From an uncultured Sulfolobales archaeon (GTDB lineage Archaea > Thermoproteota > Thermoprotei_A > Sulfolobales > NBVN01), in assembly GCA_938083005.1 (NCBI GenBank), contig CALKCU010000017.1, positions 1 to 42,346 on the forward strand: a DNA stretch of 42,346 nucleotides. The letters run 5' to 3'. Both the position numbers and the translations under genes were made by a program. Numbering within the stretch: the first letter of the stretch is position 1; every line of letters begins with the position of its first letter. The notes under the pieces were generated by a model. That model saw nothing but the letters and a program-made list of their open reading frames with translations. It was not told the origin of the DNA and made no database searches. Positions 9,914 through 18,307 of this stretch are shown one piece after another.

Positions 9914-11218
9914 CTAGAGCACCATTACCTTCTTCATTACCTCTTCCGGGTTCCTGAGGATCTCGGTGAAGTCCTCGACTACCTCCAGGGTCCCCAGGTA
10001 CCTTCCGTCGTCGCTCCTAACTGCGGCTACGATGACCCTCACGATCCTGTCACCGATCCTGGTCCAGAACTCCCTAAAGTCGGCCTCCCCCTTCTTCAGC
10101 CTCTCCACGTTGACCTTGACCATGGACTCGAGTCTCGGTGCGTGACAGAAGAGTAGCCTCCGGCCCAGTATGGTCTTGACCCTGACGAACCCCTTCGCGA
10201 ACCTGCTCTTACTGAAGAACCTGATCCTATCGTCGGCGTCGGCGTAAGTGATCTCTAACGGGAGGGACTTGAATATGGCGTCTACCTCCTCCGCGCTCAG
10301 GAACCCCGTGCTCAGCTCGATGTCCCCGGGCCTCCTGATCTCGTAGGCGTCCGGCTCCAGTCCTCTGAGCGCCATCTCCCTAAACTCGGGCGGCAGAGCT
10401 CTCACCTGCTCCTCCCTCACCTCCGGGACTATCTCGTAAGGCATCACCGGCTTAGCTTTCGGCGTCCACTCGGCTGTCACCGGGACTAGGTAGCCTATCT
10501 CCTCGGCCATCTCCTTGACCGCCGCCCACTCGCCCTCGGTGAGGAGAACCCATACCGCTGGGAACAGTATCCTGCTCTCCCTGAACACCAGCTCGCTGAT
10601 CTCCTCGGATAGCTCGAGAGCTTTGCTAGCGACCTCCTCCGCCGCATTCCTGCCTTCCGCCGCGTTCTCGAGGATCCTCCTGAGCTCCCTGAGCTTGACT
10701 ATTATCTGGTCCTCGCGAGCCCACATGACTCTGGGCACGGCCACTATGCCCCTCCTCTCCAGGTAGGGGAACACCAGCATCTGCAACTTCACGTAGTGCT
10801 TCCTCAGGCCCCTGAGCTCGCCGACTATCCTCGAGAGCTCGCCGAGGTGCTTGCCGAGCTCCTCTCCCGAGGATCCGAGGACCGCGTTGGCGTAGAGGCT
10901 TAAGAGCTCGGCCCACCTGAGTATTAGCTCGTTCTCCCTCATTAGGAGGTCGAGGGGGTGCCCCTCCGGGACTCCCTTTAAAGTCCTGGAGGCGAGGTGC
11001 TCCCTGAAGAGCCTGACGTGCAGATCGCACAGCTTCGCTATCTCAGCTATCGAGACTCCCTCCCTCACCAGCCTCTGCTCTATCAGCACGATCTCGAACG
11101 GAGACACGCGGGACAGCGTTTCCCTGAACTCTCTGCTCAACTGCTCGGGGTCCGCGCCCTCGTGTATCTTCTTGAGCAGGGACTTGACCAGCTCGACCTT
11201 CGCGTCTTCGTTTGACAT
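9914..11218 (-). CDS. DUF438 / hemerythrin-like / PAS domain protein
   Basis: DUF438-type N-terminus (LVKSLLKKIHEGADPEQLSREFRETLSRVSPFEIVLIEQRLVREGVSIAEIAKLCDLHVRLFREHL), HHE-like region (HYVKLQMLVFPYLERRGIVAVPRVMW), C-terminal PAS-like region (LPLEITYADADDRIRFFSKSRFAKGFVRVKTILGRRLLFCH). Confidence 0.8.
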   Translation of the reverse strand: MSNEDAKVELVKSLLKKIHEGADPEQLSREFRETLSRVSPFEIVLIEQRLVREGVSIAEIAKLCDLHVRLFREHLASRTLKGVPEGHPLDLLMRENELILRWAELLSLYANAVLGSSGEELGKHLGELSRIVGELRGLRKHYVKLQMLVFPYLERRGIVAVPRVMWAREDQIIVKLRELRRILENAAEGRNAAEEVASKALELSEEISELVFRESRILFPAVWVLLTEGEWAAVKEMAEEIGYLVPVTAEWTPKAKPVMPYEIVPEVREEQVRALPPEFREMALRGLEPDAYEIRRPGDIELSTGFLSAEEVDAIFKSLPLEITYADADDRIRFFSKSRFAKGFVRVKTILGRRLLFCHAPRLESMVKVNVERLKKGEADFREFWTRIGDRIVRVIVAAVRSDDGRYLGTLEVVEDFTEILRNPEEVMKKVMVL

Positions 11219-11305
11219 GTGTCACACCAAGAAGTGCACGGGCTCCGGGTTTATAAGCTTTACCTCGGTGGCACGCCCAACACCGAAGCGCGGTTTGGAG
11301 ATGCT

Positions 11306-12094
11306 TTAGCGGTCGAGTTCTACGGACAGGTCGGTGCTGGCGAGCACTACCCACCCGTCGCCAGCGAGGTAGAAGCTCACGGCCCTGAGCTCGACCCCCC
11401 TCTCTAGAGCGTACTCCAGGACTTCCGGAATCTCGGGGTCTCCGGCTCTGTTCGGCCTGAAGGACGATACGTTGGGCAGGGACGCTATGAACACCACTAA
11501 GGGTCTGTAGCCCTGAGCGAGGTCGGCCAAGGTCCTTATCTGTCTCCTGCCCCTAGCGGTCGGACAGTCCGGGTAGGACGCGTAGCTGCCGCCGATCCTC
11601 AGGACGGCGCTCTTCAGCTCCGCTAGCCTCAGACCCTCCGGGCACCTCAGAATGTAGTCGATGACCTCTCCTCCCAGTCTGAAGTTCCTCCTGTAGACCC
11701 CACAACCGGGGGAGAGCCAGGTCAGAAGGCCCCTGCTCAGCAGGTGCTCGAAGACCCTGCTCTGAGTGATGGTGTCCACGATAGCGTAGCCGCCCGCGTC
11801 CTCCACCGCCACGAGCCTGTACCTAAGCCTCGGCCCACCTATGGGAGCGCACAAACCCCTCCTGCCCGGGACTAGGTAGTCGAGAAGCCTCCCGGTGTTG
11901 GTCAGGTGAGCCAGATCGTGCTCGCCGCGCACGTTGACAGCGACGACGAACCTGTTTACTCTGCTCACTACTCGGCACTCAACGAGGTCCCCCAGCCTGA
12001 AGAGCTTGAGCAAAGTCGGCACCGCGGGTCGCGCGACCCGGCTAGACTGCGCTCGATCCCAATTAACCTCGGTGCTCAGGTGGGGGTCCTCCAC
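11306..12094 (-). CDS. sfsA: SfsA family protein (sugar fermentation stimulation protein homologue)
   Basis: SfsA-type features: RVVSRVNRFVVAVNV, HLTNTGRLLDYLVPGRRGLCAP, YCPEG-like RCPEGLRLAELKSA. Confidence 0.75.
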   Translation of the reverse strand: MEDPHLSTEVNWDRAQSSRVARPAVPTLLKLFRLGDLVECRVVSRVNRFVVAVNVRGEHDLAHLTNTGRLLDYLVPGRRGLCAPIGGPRLRYRLVAVEDAGGYAIVDTITQSRVFEHLLSRGLLTWLSPGCGVYRRNFRLGGEVIDYILRCPEGLRLAELKSAVLRIGGSYASYPDCPTARGRRQIRTLADLAQGYRPLVVFIASLPNVSSFRPNRAGDPEIPEVLEYALERGVELRAVSFYLAGDGWVVLASTDLSVELDR

Positions 12095-12108
12095 AGCTTC
12101 GACTTTTT

Positions 12109-13476
12109 ATGAGCTCCGCTAACCCAGTGTCGGTGTCCCAGTTGGGCGCGGAGCAGCGGGTGATCGAGCTGCTGGAGGTTCTCGTATCGTACAACACTGT
12201 GAACGACCCGGAGAGGGGGATCAAGCCCCCAAGGGACATCGCGGACTTCGTCTCCGAGTGGCTAGACAAGCGCGGCATCTACTCGGAGGTGGTGGAGTCC
12301 AGCGGTTACTACAGCGTCCTCGGCCTCCTAGGTAGGGAGCCTCCCTGCGTGGGGTTCATGGCCCACCTAGACACGGTCCCGGTCGTGCCCGAGAGGTGGA
12401 GCTACAACCCCTTCAGGTTGACCGTTGTCGGCGGCAGGGCCTACGGGAGGGGAGCGCTGGACGACAAGTCGAACGTGGCGTCCATCCTCCTAGCCCTCGA
12501 GAAGCTCAAAGAGTCCGGGACCGACTGCGGCATAGTGTTCGCGTTTACCGGAGACGAGGAGGTGGGCGGGGCTAACGGTGCTTACATCGTTTCCCAGAGG
12601 CTGAAGTCCGCCGGTCTCCTCCCGAGGTACCTAGTGAACGGGGACGGGGTCGGCATGGTCCCGATAGTGAGGAGGAGGAAGGCGTTCAGCGCAGAGGTCC
12701 TCTCTCGGTCGAGGAAGACTTCGGTCAGGGGCGTGGTCAAGACCGCTAGGTTTTCCGCGTACTACCCGGTGTCTCAGCATGCCCACGCAGCCTACTTCGT
12801 GAGCGGGGCCGACTCCCACCCACTGATAGCGGCTTCGATCTTCACCAGGGAGACTGGTGCGCTCCTCAGGAGCGTCCGGGGGCGGTTCCTGAAGTCCAAC
12901 GTGGTCCCCTCTGAAGTGGAGGTCGAATACGTGGTCCCGGACCCCTCGGGCGACGAGGTGGAGGTGGACGAGGGGCTCACGGAGCTCGTGAAAGCCGTAT
13001 TACCCCTAGTCAAGGCCCCTCTCAGGACGAGAGCGTTCAGCGAGTACGGAGTCAGCGCTACTCCAAACGTCTACGAGTTTTCGCAGGGCTACCACAGAGT
13101 AGTCATCGACGTCCGCGCAATGGCTTTGAAAGAGGACGTGGAGGAGTCCCTGAGGGAGGTAGTAAAGGAGTTCCTACCCGCAGCGGACATCAGGGTCAGG
13201 ACTGACGTCGGTAGCTACATGTGCACTCCACCGGACTCCAGGGTCGTCCAAGCGCTGACCGCGTCGCTCAGGGAGGTAGGGGTAAGCCCGCACTTAGCCG
13301 AGGGCGCCGGAGCGAGCGACTCCAGGTACTTCGTTCCCCTCGGCGTCGAAGCGGTGGACATAGGTCCCAGGGGCGGCAACATGCATGGAGACGACGAGTA
13401 CGTGGAGCTGGACTCCCTCGCGCTAATGCCAGTAGTCTACTACAGAACCGCGGAGAGGTTATCCGGGGGAGTCTAA
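12109..13476 (+). CDS. M20 family metallopeptidase (ArgE/DapE/CPG2-type)
   Basis: VGFMAHLDTVPVVPERW, GRGALDDKSNVASILLALE, FTGDEEVGGANGA, GASDSRYF, GPRGGNMHGDDEYV. Confidence 0.88.
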   Translation: MSSANPVSVSQLGAEQRVIELLEVLVSYNTVNDPERGIKPPRDIADFVSEWLDKRGIYSEVVESSGYYSVLGLLGREPPCVGFMAHLDTVPVVPERWSYNPFRLTVVGGRAYGRGALDDKSNVASILLALEKLKESGTDCGIVFAFTGDEEVGGANGAYIVSQRLKSAGLLPRYLVNGDGVGMVPIVRRRKAFSAEVLSRSRKTSVRGVVKTARFSAYYPVSQHAHAAYFVSGADSHPLIAASIFTRETGALLRSVRGRFLKSNVVPSEVEVEYVVPDPSGDEVEVDEGLTELVKAVLPLVKAPLRTRAFSEYGVSATPNVYEFSQGYHRVVIDVRAMALKEDVEESLREVVKEFLPAADIRVRTDVGSYMCTPPDSRVVQALTASLREVGVSPHLAEGAGASDSRYFVPLGVEAVDIGPRGGNMHGDDEYVELDSLALMPVVYYRTAERLSGGV

Positions 13477-13534
13477 GCGCGGAACCCCCCGAATCCCCCA
13501 AAGCCGGGAGGTCTGATCGAGAAGGAAGGGCTGA

Positions 13535-13548
13535 GAGCTTATAAGCTC
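13535..13548 (+). promoter_or_regulatory. TATA-centred palindrome (GAGCTTATAAGCTC), putative promoter of the tRNA
   Basis: Self-complementary 14-mer with CTTATAAG core ~40 nt upstream of mature tRNA 5' end. Confidence 0.5.
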
Positions 13549-13583
13549 CGAACTGATACTAAGACCAACTGGGGGGTCAAGGC

Positions 13584-13678
13584 AGCGGGGTGGGGTAGCC
13601 TGGTAGCCCGCGGGGCTCATATGGGGTAGCCCCTGTGAGACCCCGAGGTCGGTGGTTCAAATCCACCCCCCGCTACCA
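13584..13678 (+). tRNA. Initiator tRNA-Met (CAT) with an 18-nt intron at position 37/38; CCA encoded
   Basis: Acceptor AGCGGGG/CCCCGCT + A + CCA; D-arm GGGT..GCCC; anticodon stem CGGGG/CCCCG; loop CTCATA|TGGGGTAGCCCCTGTGAG|A; T-arm GGTGG TTCAAAT CCACC. A1-U72 and GGG:CCC in the anticodon stem indicate the initiator type. Confidence 0.93.
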
Positions 13679-13769
13679 CCCCCCGCCACTTTCTCCTAAG
13701 CCGCGTTCTCAGGGAGTTGCTGAAAGCCTTTGAAGTCGGTCAGGGACCCCGCGGGAGCCTCCGGGCCGA

Positions 13770-13785
13770 GAGTTTTTAAAAACTC
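13770..13785 (+). promoter_or_regulatory. TATA box inside 16-bp perfect palindrome (GAGTTTTTAAAAACTC)
   Basis: Centre ~30 nt upstream of ATG 13808. Confidence 0.6.
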
Positions 13786-13807
13786 CCAGGCTACCAGAGC
13801 GGTCGAG

Positions 13808-14536
13808 ATGGGCGAAGAGGCTGTCCACCCACTGAGACGAGACGTCAAAGTACTCGCCATGAAGCTTCTCTCAGCCCTGAAGGACTTCTACACGTTCAAG
13901 GAGCTAGAGGATATTCTAGGAGTGCCCTACCAGATGCTGTGGAGGTACACTAGCTTCCTGACGACGCCCGAGGAGGGGACGGCGAAGAGGTTGATGCAGG
14001 TAATCAGGGAGAGGAAGCTGGTAGAGAGCGCCTTCGAGAGGAGCTTCGCGAAGGCTAGGGACCTGAGCGACATATGGAGCGCGGTCAAGAACATAGGCTT
14101 CCTCGATCTCGTTGCCTTCGAGACCCTGGAGCTCCTAAACGGCGAGGGCGTAGACGGCGTGCTGGCCTTCCCCGAGGAGTCGGGAATGCTGGGCGCGGTG
14201 ATAGCCCACTGGACCAGGGGAGACGTCTGCGTGACGACGAGGGCCGTCTCTCTCGGCGAGGCCCTGGTAGAGTACTACAGGGACGGCTCCATGGGGCTGA
14301 ACTTCATAGCAGTGAGCAGGGGCTGTATCCCCAAGAGGGGGAAGATCGTGCTGGCGACCCTCCTGCTCAACAACAGAGAGCTGCTGGAAGCCGCGGTGAC
14401 CCTGGTCAGAAAGAGCGGGGCCCAGCCGGTAGCTCTCGTAGCAGTGTTCGCCGCCGGGGAGGGCTGGGAGAAGACCGTCGAGAGCCTGGGTCTGCACAGG
14501 TTCAAGATCTTTAGGTGCCTCACGATAAACCGCTAG
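13808..14536 (+). CDS. HTH-containing phosphoribosyltransferase-type protein (GfcR/PyrE-like archaeal regulator)
   Basis: N-terminal HTH (FYTFKELEDILGVPYQMLWRYTSFL) followed by PRTase-like domain (GVDGVLAFPEESGMLGAVIAHWT..., KIVLATLLLNNRELLEAAVTLVRKSGAQPVALVAVF). ATG 13808 preferred over the longer ORF because of the TATA position. Confidence 0.65.
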   Translation: MGEEAVHPLRRDVKVLAMKLLSALKDFYTFKELEDILGVPYQMLWRYTSFLTTPEEGTAKRLMQVIRERKLVESAFERSFAKARDLSDIWSAVKNIGFLDLVAFETLELLNGEGVDGVLAFPEESGMLGAVIAHWTRGDVCVTTRAVSLGEALVEYYRDGSMGLNFIAVSRGCIPKRGKIVLATLLLNNRELLEAAVTLVRKSGAQPVALVAVFAAGEGWEKTVESLGLHRFKIFRCLTINR

Positions 14537-14600
14537 CGCGCCGGTGGCTTATAGCTTCTACCTCCGAAAAGCCGAAATAGCTTAGGCCGAGTGCACCCCG

Positions 14601-16013
14601 GTGATAGCCTTGGAGAGGGCCGACTTGGAGAGGTTCTTCAACCCCCGGTCGATAGCTGTCATCGGTGCCTCCGAGAAGCCGGGCACTGTCGGCAGAGCCA
14701 TAATGATGAACTTGCTGGAGGCTTTTGGGGGAGAGGTATACCCCGTGAACCTAAAGTACGAGACCGTCTTCGGCTTGAAGTGCTACAGGAGCGCTAGGGA
14801 GCTGCCGAAGGCACCAGACTTGGCCGTAATCGCGGTCCCCGCTGCCAGCACTCCCAGGGTCGTCGAGGAGCTGTGCGAGCTCGGGGTCAAGTCCGCCATA
14901 GTGATCAGCTCCGGCTTTAGGGAAGTGGGGGAGGAGGGAGCAAGACTGGAGAGGGAGCTCGTGGAGAGGGCCCGGGCCTGCGGCATGAGGATCGTAGGCC
15001 CGAACTGCCTCGGAGTCTACGACGCCTGGAGCAGGGTCAACACCATCTTCAACCCGGGAGACAGACAGGCCCTGCCCGACCCGGGCTCGGTGGCCTTCAT
15101 CTCCCAATCGGGGGCTCTGGGGGCCGCACTGCTTGACTGGCTGGCCGAGGCTGGAATCGGGATGAGTAAGTTCGTAAGCTATGGAAACGCCTCTGATGTA
15201 AAGGAGTGGGAGCTCGTGGAGTATCTCGCGTACGATAACAGAACGGGGATCATCGCTATCTACGTGGAGGGGGTCGAGGACGGGAGGAGGTTCGTAGATG
15301 GTCTAAGGAAAGCGCGCACAGCCGGAAAGCCCGTCGTTATACTAAAGGGAGGTAGAACGCTCTCCGGAACTAGAGCGGCGACGTCGCACACGGGAGCTTT
15401 AGCCGGCAGCCCCGAGGTCTTTCTCTCTGCTGCGAGGCAGGCGGGAGCGATAGCAGTTGAGAATGTCGGTGAGCTAGTCAACGTTCTGAAGCTCCTCGAG
15501 TGGTTCGGACCCCCGAGAGGTAGGGGGCTCGCCGTAGTTACGAACGGTGGTGGGGCCGGAGTGCTAGCGGCGGACGCAGCCGAGGCGGAGGGACTGAGAG
15601 TGGCCGCGCTGTCCGAGGAGACCGTAAAGCGTTTGAGGGAAGTGCTTCCACCAGCAGCATCTCCCTACAACCCCGTCGACGTCCTTGGCGACGCGCCCCC
15701 GGAGAGGTACAGAGAGGCTATCGACGTAGTGTTGGGCGACGGCGGGGTTCACTCGGTAATGGTGATAACGTTAATGCAATCGCCCGCTTTCGACCCGCCG
15801 AGGTTCGTTGAGCTGCTGCGGGACGTGCGCGCTCGCGCTCAGAAACCCATAGTCCTAGTAGCGCCCGGAGGAGAGTATACGGTGAGGCACGCGAAGGCTA
15901 TGGAGAGGGGGCTGAGGATCCCGTACTTCAGATCCCCGGAGGAGGCAGTAAGGGCCCTCAGGCTGACCGTGGAGTGGTTCGAGAGGAGCTCGCGGGGGGA
16001 TACCATTAGGTAG
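14601..16013 (+). CDS. Acetate/acyl-CoA ligase (ADP-forming) alpha subunit
   Basis: FFNPRSIAVIGASEKPGTVGRAIMMNL, VGPNCLGVYD, VAFISQSGALGAALLDWLA, GRTLSGTRAATSHTGALAGS, VVTNGGGAGVLAADAAE. Confidence 0.9.
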   Translation: MIALERADLERFFNPRSIAVIGASEKPGTVGRAIMMNLLEAFGGEVYPVNLKYETVFGLKCYRSARELPKAPDLAVIAVPAASTPRVVEELCELGVKSAIVISSGFREVGEEGARLERELVERARACGMRIVGPNCLGVYDAWSRVNTIFNPGDRQALPDPGSVAFISQSGALGAALLDWLAEAGIGMSKFVSYGNASDVKEWELVEYLAYDNRTGIIAIYVEGVEDGRRFVDGLRKARTAGKPVVILKGGRTLSGTRAATSHTGALAGSPEVFLSAARQAGAIAVENVGELVNVLKLLEWFGPPRGRGLAVVTNGGGAGVLAADAAEAEGLRVAALSEETVKRLREVLPPAASPYNPVDVLGDAPPERYREAIDVVLGDGGVHSVMVITLMQSPAFDPPRFVELLRDVRARAQKPIVLVAPGGEYTVRHAKAMERGLRIPYFRSPEEAVRALRLTVEWFERSSRGDTIR

Positions 16014-16743
16014 CATCAAGGCCGACCTCCACATACACAGCTACGTGAGCGATGGGGGGATGAGCCCGGAGGAGGCGGTCAGGCGTGCCGAGAGACTAGG
16101 TCTAGAGGCCATCTCGGTGACGGATCACAACACCTTCCTCGGGTCTTACATCGCCTTGAGGAGGAGGGGTAGAGTCGTCGTCGTGCCGGGTGCCGAGTTC
16201 GGGACCGAGCTGGGCGACGTGCTAGTCCTGTGTGAGCGCGTACCAGCGGACGCGGCGGGACTGCTAAAGCGTAGGAGCGGTAACCCGGAGCGCGTTAGGT
16301 TCTCCTCGGTAGTCGAGCTAGCGACCGGGGAGAACTGCGTTACGATAGCGGCCCACCCGTTCGCTGCGTTTAGGGCGGGGAGCGGGGGGGCATTCGAGCT
16401 GAGGTACTTCGACTGCGTGGAGGCCTACAACTCCTCGTCGGACATACTGACCAACGTATACACCGCTTACGTGACCCGCGGCAAGAGGTGCAGGACCGCG
16501 GGAAGCGACGCTCACGTGCCGGAGGTGATAGGCTCCGCGTACACTCTCATAGAGGTCGACAGTCTGAGCGCCGAGGGGGTACTCGAGGGCCTCAGGAGGG
16601 CGAGAACGAGGCCGTACTATAGCGCGACTGCGTGGCTCTTAGCGACTCTCGCCTCAGCGAGGAGCAGGCTGCTCCACTTCTTCAGGCTTAGGCTCGGTCA
16701 CTACGGCAATCCCTGGGAGAGGGTTTCCCTGTACCCGATATAG
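16000..16743 (+). CDS. PHP domain metal-dependent phosphoesterase; start codon uncertain
   Basis: KADLHIHSYVSDG (16018-16053) encoded upstream of the ORF-track GTG (16045); EAISVTDHNTF, GAEF, AHPFAAF, GSDAHVPE. 5' end set at the in-frame ATA only as a placeholder. Confidence 0.8.
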   Translation: MPLGSIKADLHIHSYVSDGGMSPEEAVRRAERLGLEAISVTDHNTFLGSYIALRRRGRVVVVPGAEFGTELGDVLVLCERVPADAAGLLKRRSGNPERVRFSSVVELATGENCVTIAAHPFAAFRAGSGGAFELRYFDCVEAYNSSSDILTNVYTAYVTRGKRCRTAGSDAHVPEVIGSAYTLIEVDSLSAEGVLEGLRRARTRPYYSATAWLLATLASARSRLLHFFRLRLGHYGNPWERVSLYPI

Positions 16744-16864
16744 AGCTACTCGCGAGTAATGAACCTCCGCAAGCCCCTGCGCTACTCCGCGGGGTTGGGA
16801 GAGCGCCTAGTAAAGACGGCTGTACTCGGAGCCTGCTCCACGACGGGGGGCTCGCGGCCTATGT

Positions 16865-17200
16865 CTAGGGAGCGAGCGGGCTGTTTCGCTCCCGGCTCCA
16901 GGTCTCCGAGAGGATCTCCAGTATCTCTAGCCCCTTGTCGGTGATCTCGTAGACCTCAAGCCCGTCATCGCTCTTGCTTACCCTGATTAAGCCGAGCCTC
17001 TCCAGCCTGCGGAGAGCTTCCTCTAGCTCCCTGCTGTAGTACCCAAAGCTGTACCTCACGAAGCCGAGATCCGTTCCCAGCGTACGCCTCTCCTGGAGCT
17101 CGCGAACTAGGTTATGAACTCTTACGGTGCCCCTAATGGGGCCGTACCTAGCTATCACCTTGAGCACGTCGATCTCCCAAGGTACCCTCGTTCCTACCAC
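16865..17200 (-). CDS. Winged-helix transcriptional regulator
   Basis: VPWEIDVLKVIARYGPIRGTVRVHNLVREL...YYSRELEEALRRLERLGLIRVSKSDDGLEVYEITDKGLEILE. GTG at 17200 preferred: upstream TTTAAA centred at ~17230 would lie inside the longer ORF. Confidence 0.7.
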   Translation of the reverse strand: MVGTRVPWEIDVLKVIARYGPIRGTVRVHNLVRELQERRTLGTDLGFVRYSFGYYSRELEEALRRLERLGLIRVSKSDDGLEVYEITDKGLEILEILSETWSRERNSPLAP

Positions 17201-17221
17201 CCGGAGGGGTCCTGGGATCGT

Positions 17222-17239
17222 CGAGGCTTTAAAGCCTCG
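17222..17239. promoter_or_regulatory. 18-bp perfect palindrome enclosing TATA-like TTTAAA (CGAGGCTTTAAAGCCTCG)
   Basis: Perfect self-complementarity, between divergent genes 16865-17200(-) and 17283(+). Confidence 0.65.
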
Positions 17240-17282
17240 CACCTCATGGAGATTAAAAACCTCGCGCGGAGGGTTGTAGGAG

Positions 17283-18032
17283 GTGTGCGAGTTGTCGTAC
17301 TACCCGGTGAGGAGGACCACGGCGCGCTCTCTGTTGATCAGTCAGGGAGTGGTCCTCCTGTTCATACTGGTGAACCTCTTCGTCCCCCCCGAGTATCAGG
17401 GAGTGGTCGTGACCCTCTACTTCGTAGCGTTCATGGCTATATTCATGCTGACCTCGCTCAGGCAGCGAGCGAAGGGCGCCGACGTCCGGGACATAGCTAG
17501 CGGCAGGAAGATCCTGGTAATAAAGCAGGAAGAGGTGACCGAGCTCCAGTCGAAGGACCTAGAGCTCGTTAGCGAGCTCAAGCCCCTCCTCAAGGTCTCC
17601 GGGATCTCCATGCTCTCCCTGGTGCTAGCGCTGCTGTGGTTCTTCATCATATACCCCTCGCTCGTCCAGCGCCTCCTCCCCCCGGACGGGGGCGTTGCCG
17701 AGCGCGTCGTCAAGCTCCTGGTGCTCTACGAGGTTCCGATAACGCTCTCGTACACCATCCAGAGCGCCAGCCGCAGGCTGGTCAAGAGGTATGTCAACGT
17801 TCTGAGGAGCGTCGAGGTCTACAGCACCGGGGTATTGGGGACGCCCGGGTTCGCACTGAGGTTCCCAGTCCAGGGGTACGGCGTCAGGGCGTGTCCGCGG
17901 AGGGGCTTCGTTGAGTTCGTGAAAAACGAAGGCGGCGTCGAAATACTCTACCGTGTTTACACCAATAGCGTTGAGAGGCTGGCAGACGTAGTCGCGAGGT
18001 ACGGAAAGACGAGAGTCGACAGAGTAGCGTGA
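17283..18032 (+). CDS. Multi-pass membrane protein (DUF2208-like)
   Basis: Several hydrophobic segments (GVVLLFILVNLFV, VVTLYFVAFMAIFMLTSL, ISMLSLVLALLWFFIIYPSL); family name tentative. Confidence 0.6.
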   Translation: MCELSYYPVRRTTARSLLISQGVVLLFILVNLFVPPEYQGVVVTLYFVAFMAIFMLTSLRQRAKGADVRDIASGRKILVIKQEEVTELQSKDLELVSELKPLLKVSGISMLSLVLALLWFFIIYPSLVQRLLPPDGGVAERVVKLLVLYEVPITLSYTIQSASRRLVKRYVNVLRSVEVYSTGVLGTPGFALRFPVQGYGVRACPRRGFVEFVKNEGGVEILYRVYTNSVERLADVVARYGKTRVDRVA

Positions 18033-18160
18033 GCCCGACGTCCCCGCGACCTTCGGATCGCAGGTCACCGTCCACCCCAGGACGTCTGCCGTTCCCTTCT
18101 GCACCTAGGGGCTTCCACCTCGCTCATAGCCGCGGGCTCGTGAGAGGCTGTCGAGCTCAG

Positions 18161-18196
18161 CAGCGCGGGGTCGCCCTCTGGAGAGTCCCCGCGCTG
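18161..18196. repeat. Strong intergenic hairpin (CAGCGCGGGG ... CCCCGCGCTG)
   Basis: Perfect 10-bp arms 18161-18170 and 18187-18196. Confidence 0.7.
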
Positions 18197-18307
18197 TTCA
18201 AAGCGCTGCTCGCCCCAATGCTGGGGGGCTTCGGAGAGAGGATGCGAACGTGGGGAAAACAGTCCAGAACTCGCGCTTCGTTGGAGGTCGTGGCCCGGGG
18301 CCCTACT

